A stretch of 64,000 bases of DNA from Lepeophtheirus salmonis. Taxonomy: Eukaryota; Arthropoda; Copepoda; Siphonostomatoida; Caligidae. The stretch is from the NCBI RefSeq assembly GCF_016086655.4, contig NC_052143.2, positions 29,093,886 through 29,157,885 of the forward strand, written 5' to 3'. The translations under genes were made by a program, and so were the position numbers. Shown here one piece after another: positions 42,111-54,500 of this stretch. Position 1 is the first letter of the stretch. Each line of letters starts with the position of its first letter. Below the pieces are notes generated by a model that ran no database searches, was not told the DNA's origin, and worked only from the letters and a program-made list of their open reading frames with translations.

Positions 42111-44185
42111 TTATGTTTACTTTTCATACCAGCTGTTGTCCGTGCCTAAGCTTCAGGAAGAAATGAAAATTTGGATCATCAGATAATATATCAACTAAAG
42201 GCATATTCATATTTCCAGTCTACTTTCCAATGCTTAAATTCAACATTTCCCCCTTTTAAATGATTATTGTCTATCACTTGACATATCTCTTTATAAAATA
42301 TTCTCATGTATTTTTGCGATACACCTTACGAAATAAAAACATTTTTTTGGTTAATCATATTTACTGCTCCTTAGTCCAAGGTATCTCAAACTGTCGGAGA
42401 ACCCCTAAGAAGTGTAAATTATCCCTAGTTATTCTGAGTCCGAAATCCATCATTATTTTTCTACATTTCCAAAGAACCAATAGCTGTTGAAACTAAATTA
42501 TTCCAACAAATGATATATTCACATAATTTTTTTTATAACCTTCTTTATATGTAATGAAAGCAAAAAAGTACTTTACAAAATATTATATTTAACTTTAATA
42601 ATGCATAACGATGAATAAATTTTAAAGTTTATAAGTATTCCAGCCTATGTTTCAAATATTCCATCTTTTCGTCTGGATTATAATTAAGAGTTATGTTGTA
42701 GATCCTTCTATTTATAAAAGAATATTTTTTTTCGGATATTGGCATTATTCAACTCCTGTCCAAATCACTTTTTTTTCTTGCTATGTTCTCTTCCTTCTTA
42801 AGAGCGTCTATTACTTTTGTTATGTTGGATGTATACTACGAACATAGCTTTCTAAAGCTATGTGAAATCCTATTACACTATTATTCGTCCTGGCTGTAAA
42901 GTACTTGACAAAAAAAAGACAACTTGTGATGTTAGAAGTCGGGGAAACATTAACTGAATGCATTAATATTGCCTTTTCGAAATTATATATTAATGTTTGT
43001 GGACTCAACATTGGGTGTAGACTCTTTAGGATGTTTAAAAAAAAGATAAATATCCTTAGATTTCCCCAGTAATAAAACGAACTAACGTGGTATACTAGTC
43101 TCATTAATGACAATATGCAGGTTGTACAATTGATAAAATATTTATGGACTACATTTGAATGCCCCATAACATCCCAGGTTTTTACTCTTGCAAGGTATCC
43201 TATGCCACTTTGTGTTCCAAATAAAATAATTCTATAGACATAGATTTTATTGCAGTTCATACGTACTGCAATTGAACAAATCAGATAATTACAAGAAGTA
43301 TCGAAAAGTTTTAAAGACGGTTCTATAGTAATAAAATATGTATATATGTACATTTAAACAATTAATTAGTTAACTGATGGAAATTCACACGCATAAAAGA
43401 AAATTATTAGAAATGAAGTTATTTATTCAAATGTCATTGTATCATACTAAAAAAAATACACACAATTTTTTTTTTGAAAGAGCCTATAACCTATAAGTCA
43501 CATGTTACAGTTCTCATAACTTGGCTTGAGATCCAATGGAGGTATACATTCACAGTCTTAGATACACAATTCCTAGAATTCGAGTCCGTCTAGTAACTAC
43601 GCAATACAGCCTGTTTTGTACTCTTTGTGTAAGAATGAAGGTTAACGAAGAAACAAAGAACCAACATTCTTATCTTTCTATTCAGATTCCAGATTCCTCC
43701 AACTGTACTGAGCTTTACAGTTTTCCTCACTTACGTATCTCATTTCCTTGTGGTCTCCTACGACCTGACCTTTGAGTGTTTCCCCAAATCCTCTTAGGGG
43801 TTTGCTTTTCCACAGCCAACCTCCTCTTCTTCCGAAACATTCTGGATCACAACAAAGTAAAAATCTGAATTCTCTACTCTTCCCTGATCTGATGAAAATT
43901 GTTATACTTGTTTTTCCCTCCATGAGTCTTTTCAAATACAAACAATCCATTATGTCAAATTAAAATAGATAACGGATATATTACGGTTATTAGTTCTCAG
44001 CACTTCTACAATTCGATATTATCCATAGAGATATAAAGGTCTATGAACAAGTCACTGTCGTGTTTGCCTATTATTTAATTTATTTATAATACTACAACGG
44101 TAAAAGATTCGAACTCCATGATACTGTGTTGTGTTCATATAATGATCAGTAATCAATGTTAACTTTTGAAACATACTTGTAATCA
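42111..44185. other. Stretch without a supported gene
   Basis: The longest open frame is minus 43353-42820 (177 codons). Its protein is rich in Ile, Phe, Ser and Tyr and has no recognisable domain or signal; it could be chance in an AT-rich region or TE-derived. Another minus frame (43950-43678) and the overlapping plus frames also match nothing known. Confidence 0.35.
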
Positions 44186-44320
44186 AATGAATCAATTAAT
44201 GAACACTTAATTATTACAATTTCTGAGAAATAATTAAATATATTATCTTTTAATTTTGGAGTAACATGAATGGGAATCATAATTATATAGTATTAATCAT
44301 TATCAAATATGTTTATTATA
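44186..44320. repeat. Dispersed AT-rich repeat, copy 2
   Basis: Same order of blocks as 236-400 (see there). It runs directly into the tandem repeat that follows. Confidence 0.5.
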
Positions 44321-44324
44321 TAAT

Positions 44325-44400
44325 TTGGCAATGTGGTCCTTCGGCAAAGTGTCTGTTTGGCAAAGTAGTGATTCGGCAATGTGTCCGTTCGGTCAAAAAT
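44325..44400. repeat. Short tandem repeat, unit about 16 nt
   Basis: About four and a half units of TTCGGCAAAGTGTCCG with substitutions (tttggcaatgtggtcc, ttcggcaaagtgtctg, tttggcaaagtagtga, ttcggcaatgtgtccg, ttcggtcaaaa). A degenerate match lies near 1355-1395. Confidence 0.7.
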
Positions 44401-45974
44401 GTTCCCTGTTCTTTACTAATGGAGTAATAATCTTTGTAGTGTAATTTATTTTTTTAAAGCATTCAAATTGTTTAATAAAATTCAGGAAATGTTTATTGCT
44501 TGGTTGGTTTTCGTTTTCTTCCAGAAATCAATTTACTGCGTGGTTCAATTTGATTATTTTTTTAGTGTTCTATTCATTAAGGCTTCCGTTATTGTTTTTA
44601 TTGGAATATTATTATTTAAATTTCACAGAGGATTTTCCAAGTAGCTTTCTGTAGAAGGGGGTCGTCGATAATTGGAGAGTGTCTACTTTGTTGTTCAATA
44701 AGTTGTTTACCAATTTATTAATTGAATTTGCTCTGAGTCTGTTTTAGCTGAGTTTGATTAACCTCGTTTACGTAAGGGTAGTTGGGTTGGAGGAGCCATG
44801 TAATCTCAGATGAGATGGAGTCATACTTGAGTCTGAAATGGATTTAGATTTTAATGATGTCTCAGCTTGTTACTAATATTCTCCTGTTACATTTTACATA
44901 GTGATTTTGGGACGTATTGATAACTACAAATATTCTTTAAAAGTTCTGGTGAACGTGGACGTTTCTTTGGGCTTACATGGAATTGCCTTTTTCTGCAGAG
45001 TTGATGGTTTTTAGTGGTTGATAGAATATTATAACTTTAAGTTACTTTTACAATTGAAAAACTGTTCTCACCCTCGACTTGTGGTTTAATTGAAAATAAA
45101 AGATACTCCTGATAATATTTAATTTGGACTTTTTCAGCAAAAACAACTTAAACCTATCTTCTAGCATTATCCTATTCCACTTTTATAATCTGTGCTTTGA
45201 CAGGCAAGATGGTCGATATTTTTGAGAGTTCTCCAACTATGTCGTAGGTGATCGTAGAACGCAAACCTATTGTATTTTCAAATCATTTTAATGCTAGATC
45301 AAAGGTCAGACTATTTCTATTTGTTTCAAATCTCATAAGTCCCATCCTCTCAACTTTTTTAAAGAAAAAGGAAATATTATTCTAAAGATCTAATATTTAT
45401 TATTTTTCGCACAGTTCAAAGTGGTCATTCAATACTTTCTTAAACAATGGAGGTCTATAAGTCTTTTTAGTCCTCCAATGGCGCATTTCAACTTTTATTT
45501 GAGTTACATTATTCATACAGTAGAGGTAAATTTAATTTTCTGAATTTTGTATAATATTAACAGCTTTTTTTAGCCTGATAAATGTGTTTCCTGATCCCAT
45601 GTCCAGAAGTGGCATGAGAGAGCTCAGAGGCAGTCAGCCTATGATTGTGGATTGCAATTTCAACTACTTCATAGGCTAAAATTTCGTTTTCAAGAGGATT
45701 GGAATTGTCCACTTTCAAGATTTTTAAACTTTCAGGATTCCATTCTAACAGATTGCTGTTTATTAATATTCATTACTTCTTGAAAGAGTTATTCTTCTTC
45801 TACGGCACTCTTTGATTGCAGCTAATCCAAAAAACAAAAACGTAATGACAAGTAACCTGTGTATATACGATTGTATACTCCATATATACTAAAGCCTTTA
45901 AACAAAGTGAATTATTAGTTTGCGTAGATCCCTGGTTGTACTGATTTATTTTTCCCAACGGAATATGTCACTTT
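44401..45974. other. Unassigned stretch
   Basis: No intact gene. Minus-strand wording between about 45010 and 44640 ('KKRPRSPELLKNI', 'APPTQLPLRKRG') looks like decayed coding sequence with stops, probably a TE, but I cannot name it. Confidence 0.3.
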
Positions 45975-46045
45975 TTATGATACACCAGATGACGTCACTT
46001 CCTAATGTTCTGTCATTTCCCCTCTTGACGTATGCAATTTTTTCT
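45975..46045. repeat. Dispersed repeat with a TGACGTCA octamer, copy 2
   Basis: 'ccagatgacgtcact', then 'cttgacgtatgcaa', then 'ttttttcttc' as at 13391-13445. The octamer is at 45990-45997. Confidence 0.5.
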
Positions 46046-46852
46046 TCACTTCACAGTTTTTAATTTAGCTAAAGGAATTAATACATGGAGGTTATATAAT
46101 ACGTTACGATGTAATATTCAACTTCACTCAACACCCCTAGCGTACAAAAAAAGTGTCAATAAAACAACACTGATACAAATATTGATCACATGGTTTCGTT
46201 TTTCAATTTTCTTTTAAAGCTATAACAAATATTGTATTGTTAAATATTCGTATTTATTTCGTTCCATTCATAGTTGCTATATATAGTAAATCCAATCAAA
46301 CGTCATGCCAGCTAAACTTCTAAAACATCTTTCAAATTGTCAGGGTTACTACGTTAGTTAATTATTGAGAGGATTTGCTTTCCCAAAAAATACGAGCAGG
46401 TCATATTTTTTACAACTTTATTTATATAAAAAGCTTTTCCAAGTTTTTCAACCGATGGGGCCTGTAATAATAAATAACTGATATAGATCCTTTTTAAAAA
46501 GATTTATGTATAAATATGTTTATAGATATATATGGTATTGTATACATTGGTAAATGTTTAGATATATCATACATCTTTTCACACATGAATTCCCATAGAG
46601 TAAAATATCTAACGTAGATATTTTGTAGCTCCAAAAATATAAAATTTCAATGGCATACAATACACATCTGACAGTCCCGTTTCATCTAAATATTTTTTCT
46701 CGCTTTACGCAAATACTTTTTTCTGCTGATACAATCAATAAACTGACTTTGACAATCTTTCAGGCCTTTCAGGCTCTATTTGACATAGTACATAACTTTT
46801 TAGTTTCCAACAAATGGTAATTTTAGCCAAAAATTGTACATTTTTAAGACTC
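46046..46852. other. AT-rich stretch with a mariner leader fragment
   Basis: 46285-46400 aligns with 47460-47570 ('gtcatgccagctaa', 'aaacatctttcaaattgt', 'agggttac'), so it is another piece of that element's 5' region. The rest is unassigned. Confidence 0.4.
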
Positions 46853-47372
46853 TGGTACGATAGTGAAGTTTCCGACCAAACAAAGATACAATACATTTTA
46901 TGATTTTTTAAATTTTATTTTTGGACATAGTCTCTTTCTAATTCCACACACTTCTCCCAGTAATGCTCTAATCCATGTAACGCGTCCAAATATTACTCGG
47001 TGTTTTTCTCTGCGTGATAATTATTCACAAGACATTTTTGTTTTGGGATCAATTACTCCGAGTGGGATTGACTTATATGAGCCAGTTTTTAATACAGAAA
47101 GGCTTTATATATCTACTACTGTTTGAACCTATTTTAAGGATAAAACTTTCAAAAGAAAATATTTAATGACAGATTAAAACTCAATTTTGTCCATTTTTAC
47201 AAAAGCACTCCCATCAACTTACTCAAACGAATGTTAAATAATAACTGCGCGTTCAAAATGGCTGACACTTTGCTGAGTAATTCTCATCATATACAAGATA
47301 AATGTGACTAGTTTTTAGTATCGAGTGCTGCCATCTATACGTTGAGGTTGGAAACTTTCCAAACCACCCTCT
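46853..47372 (-). mobile_element. Miniature mariner: both ends, core deleted
   Basis: Imperfect terminal repeats (right end, reverse-complemented: agggtggtttggaaagtttc; left end: ...gtgaagtttccgacc) enclose about 520 bp, with TA following the right end. The minus strand keeps the transposase start (ATG at 47194, 'MDKIEF*SVIKYFLLK') and its last residues ('LEHYWEKCVELERDYVQK', stop at 46915). Nearly all of the roughly 340-codon gene in between is gone. It is a deletion derivative that could be moved only in trans. Confidence 0.75.
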
Positions 47373-47640
47373 TAAGTCCTTTTTGGAGTCAGAGTAGAGC
47401 TAAGGATCAACGTCAGAATAACTCTTGCCTATGTCATCGTTTATTTCTTTGTCACAGCTGATTATAACAGATCTAATGAAATGCCGTGACAGCTAAGCTG
47501 CTCTTCTCCAAAACATTTGTCAAATTGTGAGAGTTACCATGTTTTTTGGCGGTTTCTTTTTTTAGCATTGAAAAATACAAAATCAAATAAAAAAATGTCT
47601 TGTATATTTGTTAGGTCGAAAACTTTACATACCACCCTCA
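47373..47640 (-). mobile_element. 5' fragment of a related mariner
   Basis: The right edge is a second copy of the same terminal repeat (reverse complement gagggtggtatgtaaagttt) followed by TA. Inward is leader sequence that also occurs at 46285-46400. It abuts the miniature mariner, which suggests that one element landed beside or inside the other. Confidence 0.55.
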
Positions 47641-48946
47641 TATCATTATAACTATGCAGCTAATCCTCAGGGTTAATCTCTGTCTTATATGAGCTATATC
47701 ACATATAGTCAAAATCAATAATAATGAATATAACTGTAGAAAACAAATAATGGAACTATTTGGAACGTAAATAAATTTTATTTGGCTAAAATTTCACCAT
47801 GGCCCAAAATATCTACTTAAATATGATTCAATGTTTTGAATGTTCAATAACATGTTCACGACATAGACGGAATGATTCTAAAAACCGTGTTATGCGAAAT
47901 CGGTGGTGTTTGTAACTGTGACATGCGGGTACCTCCTGTATTACGATTTACCTATAGGGATTCAGTTTTTCCCCTCTTTATGAATTATTAGATATATGGT
48001 AGTTTTATTTTTATGTTTCAATAAAAAGAAACCGATCATGTGGAGAGTTGGTGACGGACGGTGGAGGGGCTTCAAGTTTAATATTTTAAAGTTATTTTCT
48101 ATAAGATAAATTGTTTGACACTATGAGGCCTATCAAATATCATTTTATAGTTGGTTATGTTATATACTTTGTTTTGTTATTTATGTTGATAAGTCTTTTA
48201 TTTTTTATTTGTAATATATTAGAGGTATTATAGACAAAATACATTGTAAACTTTAATGTTTATTTATGGGTTATTCAAAACACAATTTTTCTTTTTATTC
48301 ATTTTAATATTGCGTACAAAAAGAATAAATGTTTGTGTATGTGTGAATAAAAAAAGACCTAGGCGAAGAAAAAAATAAATTAAAATACCATTAAAATTCG
48401 TAGTCTTATTATAACCTTTGTTTCAGCAAATATATTTGCTCCATAATTTGTGCATCTTTTTGCCTTTATGTATATTTTTTACCTATGGATGTATGTCTTC
48501 AATAAATTCAGATTAACACTAGTATGGCAGGAAATTTGACAAACCATTTTTGGCCGAGGTGTTGATTTTGACACCTATAAGATTTGGATCATTATTTCTA
48601 GGACAAATATGCCTATTCATTTTTAGGAATAATAAATCTTGATTTAAGGTTATTATGACATGCTAAAAAATAATAAAATGATTAATGTAGTATAGACGTT
48701 TTATTTACATATATTTTGGGAGTACGGGGTTTTCTTATACTGTACATTAAAACAATAACATTATTATTTAAAAAATCCTTATAAATTTTTACAGGATCAG
48801 TATTTTACTTAAGTAATTCGAGTATCAACCTTTCTGCACTTTCCACAGTTTTTTTTTTGCAGACTTGACATAGTGCTTCTGCAACATTTTGACAATTTTT
48901 GGAATGACACTTTCTGCTTTTTCTACTTACTGATGGTGATGATATA
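47641..48946. other. AT-rich non-coding stretch
   Basis: No gene or element identified in 1.3 kb. Confidence 0.5.
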
Positions 48947-49158
48947 GAGTTGAACCCAAAACTATTTGCACCCTCACAAAAATGCCAAGATTATATAATT
49001 AGATGTTTATGTTTTATCGAAAAACTCATTTAGAATATCCTTAGTCAATAAGAAACTACTCTAAACGAAAAAAATTATACAAATTTATTCATTTTTCGCA
49101 GTAAATAAAAAAAAATATTTTCGGCGTTTCATAAGTATTCATACCAAAAGTGCAAAAC

Positions 49159-50141
49159 TTAATACTTTATTACATGGCCTCTGACTTTCTTCAAACATTG
49201 AATATTCTTGGTATAAGTCCTTACATAATTGAAGCAAACACTAGGATCGATTTTGTCCCACTCTTCTTGACAGAATCTCCAAAGATCATCAACATGTGTT
49301 GGATGTATTTTCCACACTGTTTTTTTTAAAAAGTAGTCCATAGATTCTCAATAGGTGTAGGGTCAGGATTTTGGGCTGGCCAATCGATGACCCTAACTCT
49401 ATGCCTATTGAGACATTCTTTTAATTTTTTGGGTGTGTGTTTCGGGCCATTATCTTGCTGGAACCACAAATGTCTTCCAAGCATAAGCATCTTTACTAAT
49501 TGATGCAAGTACATTTTAAGAATCTTAATGTAGTCTTCCTTTTGCAAGGTGCCATCAATTTTGTGAAGTTCTCAAGTTCTATTGGTAGCAAAACAATCCC
49601 AAATCATGATGCTTCCACCATCGTGTTTCACTGTTGTAATAGTGTTTTTGGATTTGAATGCGTGTCCCTTCTGTTGCAAAATGTGCCAATGCTGGTTGTG
49701 ACCGAACAACTCCACCTTTTTCACATCTGACCACAGCACAGTGCGCCAGAAGTTTAGTTCATTATCTTTTTGATCATTGGTATACTTCAGTCTGACCTTT
49801 ATGAGGAGTGGAGTCTTCTTATGCAAACCATTTGCACAGTTGATTGTCCGACCAAAGTTACTGTTGCTTTCAACCTTGCTGGATGGATTGGAGAGTTGCC
49901 GTTGGATTCATGACAACTTATCGGACAGCATATCTCACTTGTGTTGAGCTCAGCTTGGACTTCCTACCATGTCGATGAAGATTCTTGACAAGGCCAATTC
50001 TTTTGAATTAAGTGATGCTGCGTTGGACATAGGATTTCGGGTTGGAAAACTTGATGGAAATGTTTTTGTAGTTGTAACCTTGATTATGGCAATGAACTAC
50101 AAGCTGAAGATGTCCTCACTGTACTCCTTAGTCATGGTCAT
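49159..50141 (-). pseudogene. Tc1 transposase (DD34E), disrupted
   Basis: Starts MTMTKEYSED. The N-terminal paired-like region is riddled with stops and shifts. The catalytic part is well preserved in three frames: 'RTVLWSDVKKVELFG' (first Asp), 'HDGGSIMIWDCFA', 'GRHLWFQQDNGPKHTPKKL' (second Asp) and 'PAQNPDPTPIENLW' (Glu). Thirty-four residues separate the second Asp and the Glu, the DD34E signature of Tc1. It ends near VRGHVIKY. Frame changes at about 49560 and 49335 and several stops rule out an active enzyme. Confidence 0.85.
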
Positions 50142-50393
50142 CTTGAGTATTGAATAAGACTAAAGCAAGAAATTGGCTCATCACACTTTTATACCTGAGA
50201 AGATATTTCAATGAAATTATTCATCTCTCGTGTACTTTATAAAAGTCCCATTACCTTTCCAGACTTCACCATGAGAAAAACAAAAAAATGTGTTAGTTAT
50301 TTTTATCTTTATGGAGGTGTATGAATACTTTTTTCACAAGCAAAAATTGTATTCGAGGGATAAAAAAATATTGCAAATATAAGAAGTTGATAT

Positions 50394-50425
50394 TTTTAGT
50401 CAATAATTACAATTATTGACTAAAA
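50394..50425. repeat. Perfect 15-bp inverted repeat with a 2-nt spacer
   Basis: TTTTAGTCAATAATT and its exact reverse complement around 'ac'. It lies inside the Tc1 element, between its inner and outer terminal repeats on the right. Confidence 0.85.
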
Positions 50426-50519
50426 CATTACCAAAAAGAAAATTAAAAACATTTGATAAGGATTTCCGATATAAATGTTGCAAATATTAAAAGAGTACGA
50501 ATACTTTTGGGTTCAACGA

Positions 50520-51388
50520 TAAGTTCTTGAGATGTTTTAATTGATTGTAAATTAGCGGTTCTCTGATTTTTTCTGATAGTTTCAAAATAAAATATTTCTG
50601 GGATTTATTTTTTCCTGTTACTTGTTTGTATGTGGGTATAATTAGAATCTTGTTCCGCCCAGCAACTGGCCATCGTCTTTTTGACAAACGCGTACTGTAC
50701 AATTTTGTCATTTGATCAACTACATCTACTTCAAAAGATTGTCATTCTTCGTCGCTCGTCAAATCATCTCCAGAATCCAAGTAGGAGTCAAAAGATCCAA
50801 TTTTTCAGGAGTAGGGTTACTTTACACCATGTCAAGAATTGATGAAACAAATTATATAAATGATATACTTGAACGTTTTTTTATAGTTCCTAACCGGATA
50901 ATACCCACAAAAAATATAAATAAAATAAGGGACTTGCCAAAATCAACATAGTTGTCGAAACCGAGACCTCGGCCAACGATGAAGCACATTTAATTTCTGT
51001 AACATTATACGATTAAACAAAAGAGGGACTTGGTAAATTTCCAATTTTCTCCAAAAAGTATAATTTTCAAGAAAAATCAGATCCAACTCTTACAAATAAC
51101 AACACAGTATTTCATCAAAACGCTTTGGTATCAAAAAAGACACCTCAGCCATTCTAGTGTTAAAGCAACTCTTTGATTCCAGCAAAAATGTTGCCCTTTT
51201 TCCCAAAGAATATAGAAAATGTATTTTTCAGAAACCCACATAATGAAATAAGTAAATTTCATTTTGATTTTAAAACATAATTATCTAATATAGTTGTGAC
51301 TATATAGATTGTATTAATATATTGTTTACTCAATTGCATTAACAGTGTGATTGTTGAACCTAATGCACAATTGTGTTTGTAGAATATT
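50520..51388. other. Unassigned stretch before a hAT fragment
   Basis: A 79-codon plus frame (50712-50951) is open but unrecognised. It may belong to the hAT element that follows. Confidence 0.35.
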
Positions 51389-51571
51389 TTGGCATCATTA
51401 CAGTTCTGTGAGATAGTATTCTCTGAAATGAATTTGATGGAAAATAACTATAGTAACAAATGCGCTCATGATATCTCAGATAAGATAATGAGGTTTCACA
51501 CAACTAGTTTGGATGCTAACTTTAAAAGGACAGCTCAGAATTCACGAGCAAATTACATTCGTTATTTATGA
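51389..51571 (+). pseudogene. hAT transposase C-terminal (dimerisation) fragment
   Basis: A 60-codon frame reads 'LQFCEIVFSEMNLMENNYSN' and ends 'SLDANFKRTAQNSRANYI'. This fits the pattern CE..FS.M......N...... .L...LRV.TT.....I of the hAT family C-terminal dimerisation domain as seen in ZBED5/GTF2IRD2-like transposase relatives. Nothing upstream gives the catalytic domain. Confidence 0.5.
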
Positions 51572-54500
51572 AATATTATAATATTTAAACGCGAATGACT
51601 TATTAAGTTTACATAATTTTCTTTCTAAGTAAATTAAAGACAATTAGTATGGACCGCAAGGTGAGTTCTTAATCTCAAAGACTTTTGAGAATCCTGACAT
51701 GAACCTTACTGTCTACCAAAAATCTGTCCCCTATTCCATAGATCTATTATATATTATTAAATGTATTAAACATTTTATTACATCTTTAAAAAATACATTT
51801 GTATTTCTGTGTTAAAGATAAAAATTAACTGTTATAATATATTTTTATTCTATATCATATCTCTCTAGTCCCTCTTGTTAAAAAAAGAATATTTATTATC
51901 CAAACTAAGACATTTTATTGAGATATCAGTACATATTAGTATTATTTTGATTTTATTCAAATATCAGTGTTTATTGTTGGCATCAAGTTGAATTTAATTA
52001 AAGTGTTAATTCTTTTTTTATTCATAGAGCCATTTGATGGAGCTGAATCAAGATTTATTGGAAGTTTGTCTGTATGAAGTAAAAGTATCAACTTTGAACC
52101 CTCAAAATGACGTCTCCTTCAAACATGATGCAATTTATGACGTTAGTGAAAAGGCTCTTTAGAAGTGGATCTTCCAAATTTCTAATATTTGTAAGTAAGA
52201 GCCGTTATAATTTATTTTCAATTTTAAACAAAGATGACTCGAATAATGAACCTCATACATAAACTTTAAAATTGGTTTTTTTCATTTTTTAATATTAGGT
52301 TTGGAATTATATTCACATAATTAATTTCTATCTTCTATACCAAACGCTTAAAAAAGCTAATAAAAGTTGTTGAACACTATTTTAAGATGATGTCCTCACA
52401 AAATCTTTTTTTTAAATTTTACTTTTAAAAATTGAAAGAAATAAAATGTATATCTCTTGATAATATTAATCCTGTACATATCCCTAGTTTATGCAAATAC
52501 GAAGGTCGTGTGAAATTTTTCTGAAATTACAAAGATGAAAGACATTTCTCCTTACTTTGTTTTGAATTTCCAATTGCTTAGACACAGAATATGAAGTATT
52601 TATTTCCCACTGCTGATTTATTAGTGTATATTTAAGATGTAGCCATTCCATATCATAACTATTTTTGTGTATAAACAGTAAATAGGTTTCCTGATACTGT
52701 TTTTGGATCCTCGTTAAAGCCAAAGATCCCATTCTACTGCACCACCCCCTGACAATTGATACACAAACTAATAAAAATTGATATAGGATCATTATTATAA
52801 AATTATAACGAAATAATAGAAAGTTTAATACACAAACTAAAACATCTTACTGTTGAATTAATTTCTGTTGCATCCTTTAAGTTTTTGCAATCTTCTATAT
52901 GTTCCTTAATGTTTTTGAGGTCATTATTCCAAGTAAAATAATAATGTAATCCGTGAGTAAATGAATGCTTTGTTATCCTTACATTTGTTCCGTCTCACTT
53001 TGAAATCGAAAATAAAAGTTTTAATGGAGCGCTTAATATACCCCAAATGATATTTTCCCACTATTTTCGATCCCTTCTCACCCTAAAATTGAAACTGCAA
53101 TTTGAGGCAGGGATTATAATTCAGAAGCTCGGCTTTTCAATTTTTTAATGAAAATGAAGCTGTAAATTATGTGGATCTCTTCAAAAGTAGAGATGAGATA
53201 ATAAATTTGTTTCTAGAGGTCATATAAGTTCATTCAATAAGCCCGTCTTCTTTAAATTTTGTCGCAAATTACTGGTATCGGACACAGTTAAAATGGGATA
53301 CAAATTGGTCATAAGAAAAAAAGAGGATACAAGATGGTTTTGCTCTTTTTTTAGGGATCCTCCTATCTTTTTTATGCATTTGGTTGAGTAATACCTGTTA
53401 CGGATAATTAAGGTTATTCTGGGAATAAAGAAAAAAAATATGATTTGATGATAGCTATTTCGCTGACAACTCAGGCTCACCTAAAAACGGACGCTATCAT
53501 CACTAAAATTATATGTATATTATACCTCATAGGAATATTGGGTCAATAATAACGACGTCTGGACTTGAGGATTTTTTTGACTGACAGTTAAGGGTGTTTC
53601 TACAGGTTGCATCTATTTATTATTATGTTTATTTACAAAAGTAGGATTAAAAAACTGGATCATCTCAACTCTCTTTCTTTGTTCTCCTATCACTTGATTC
53701 ACACGATCTTATATTAAAACTAAATGATTAAATTATTAATGTTTCACTTCAAAATACTATCAAATCATTCTTCATTATATTTTATCAATTTAAATTAACT
53801 ACTATTATAAATGGTTCCTTTTATTTATTAAGTCTATAAATAAATTTTTGATCAAAATAATTGTTTCACTTACATCACAGTATTCATTTTCTCAGCAAAT
53901 AGGTAAGAAAGTAGTCGCATTACTATTCACAGTTAATCCTATTAACTTCTGAAAATAGTTCAGTAGGACTTATATTTGTATAACTAAGTATATAATTATG
54001 ATTGTAACTCAATAATCAAATTCTAAGAAAGTTCCATTTAAAAGTTAAAAACCACCTTCTTAAAGGGATTTCTACAAAATGGAATACCGTATTAAATATT
54101 TACCATTAAAAGATTTTGTATCAGGAACTAAGTACAAATTCTTAATTTGTACGTCAAGGTCAACAATAGATGGATGTGGATTGTATAATATTATTTTTGT
54201 TGTGGACATCTTCTTTATAAACGCAGCAAAGTTTGTATTTCGATGCTTTATTTCCAAAAATATAACGTATCTAATTACATGATTAATAGATAATGATAAT
54301 AACGTCATAAAACTTATTTATCATTTTTTTAAATATTCTATCTATTTTGCACTCGTAAATATTAATTGAAATTCTAAGAATACTTGGTTAGGATATATTA
54401 TATTGAGAAAAAATACACTCTTATTTTAAAACAATCTTAACAAAAAGAATTTCGGATATCAACAAGAGATAGTATGTTATTCCTATAGTAAAAGACATAA

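Larger units (their letters stand above)
48947..50519 (-). mobile_element. Complete-ended Tc1-like element
   Basis: The ends (GAGTTGAACCCAAAACTATT at the left; reverse complement TCGTTGAACCCAAAAGTATT at the right) are inverted repeats flanked by TA on both sides. A second, inner pair shares 'agtattcatac' (about 49133-49143 and 50318-50330), the inverted/direct repeat arrangement known from Tc1-type elements such as Sleeping Beauty. The length of 1573 bp is typical. The transposase on the minus strand is dead (listed separately). Confidence 0.85.

Noticed and set aside
43678..43963. Antisense open frames with a fairly balanced composition
   Set aside because: Neither frame matches a family, and both cannot be coding; left as unassigned.
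44095..44125. 'gattcgaactcc', like the T-arm of a minus-strand tRNA
   Set aside because: No matching acceptor stem, D arm or A box nearby.
54072..54308. Two overlapping open frames on opposite strands
   Set aside because: Mutually antisense, short, without domain or splice context.
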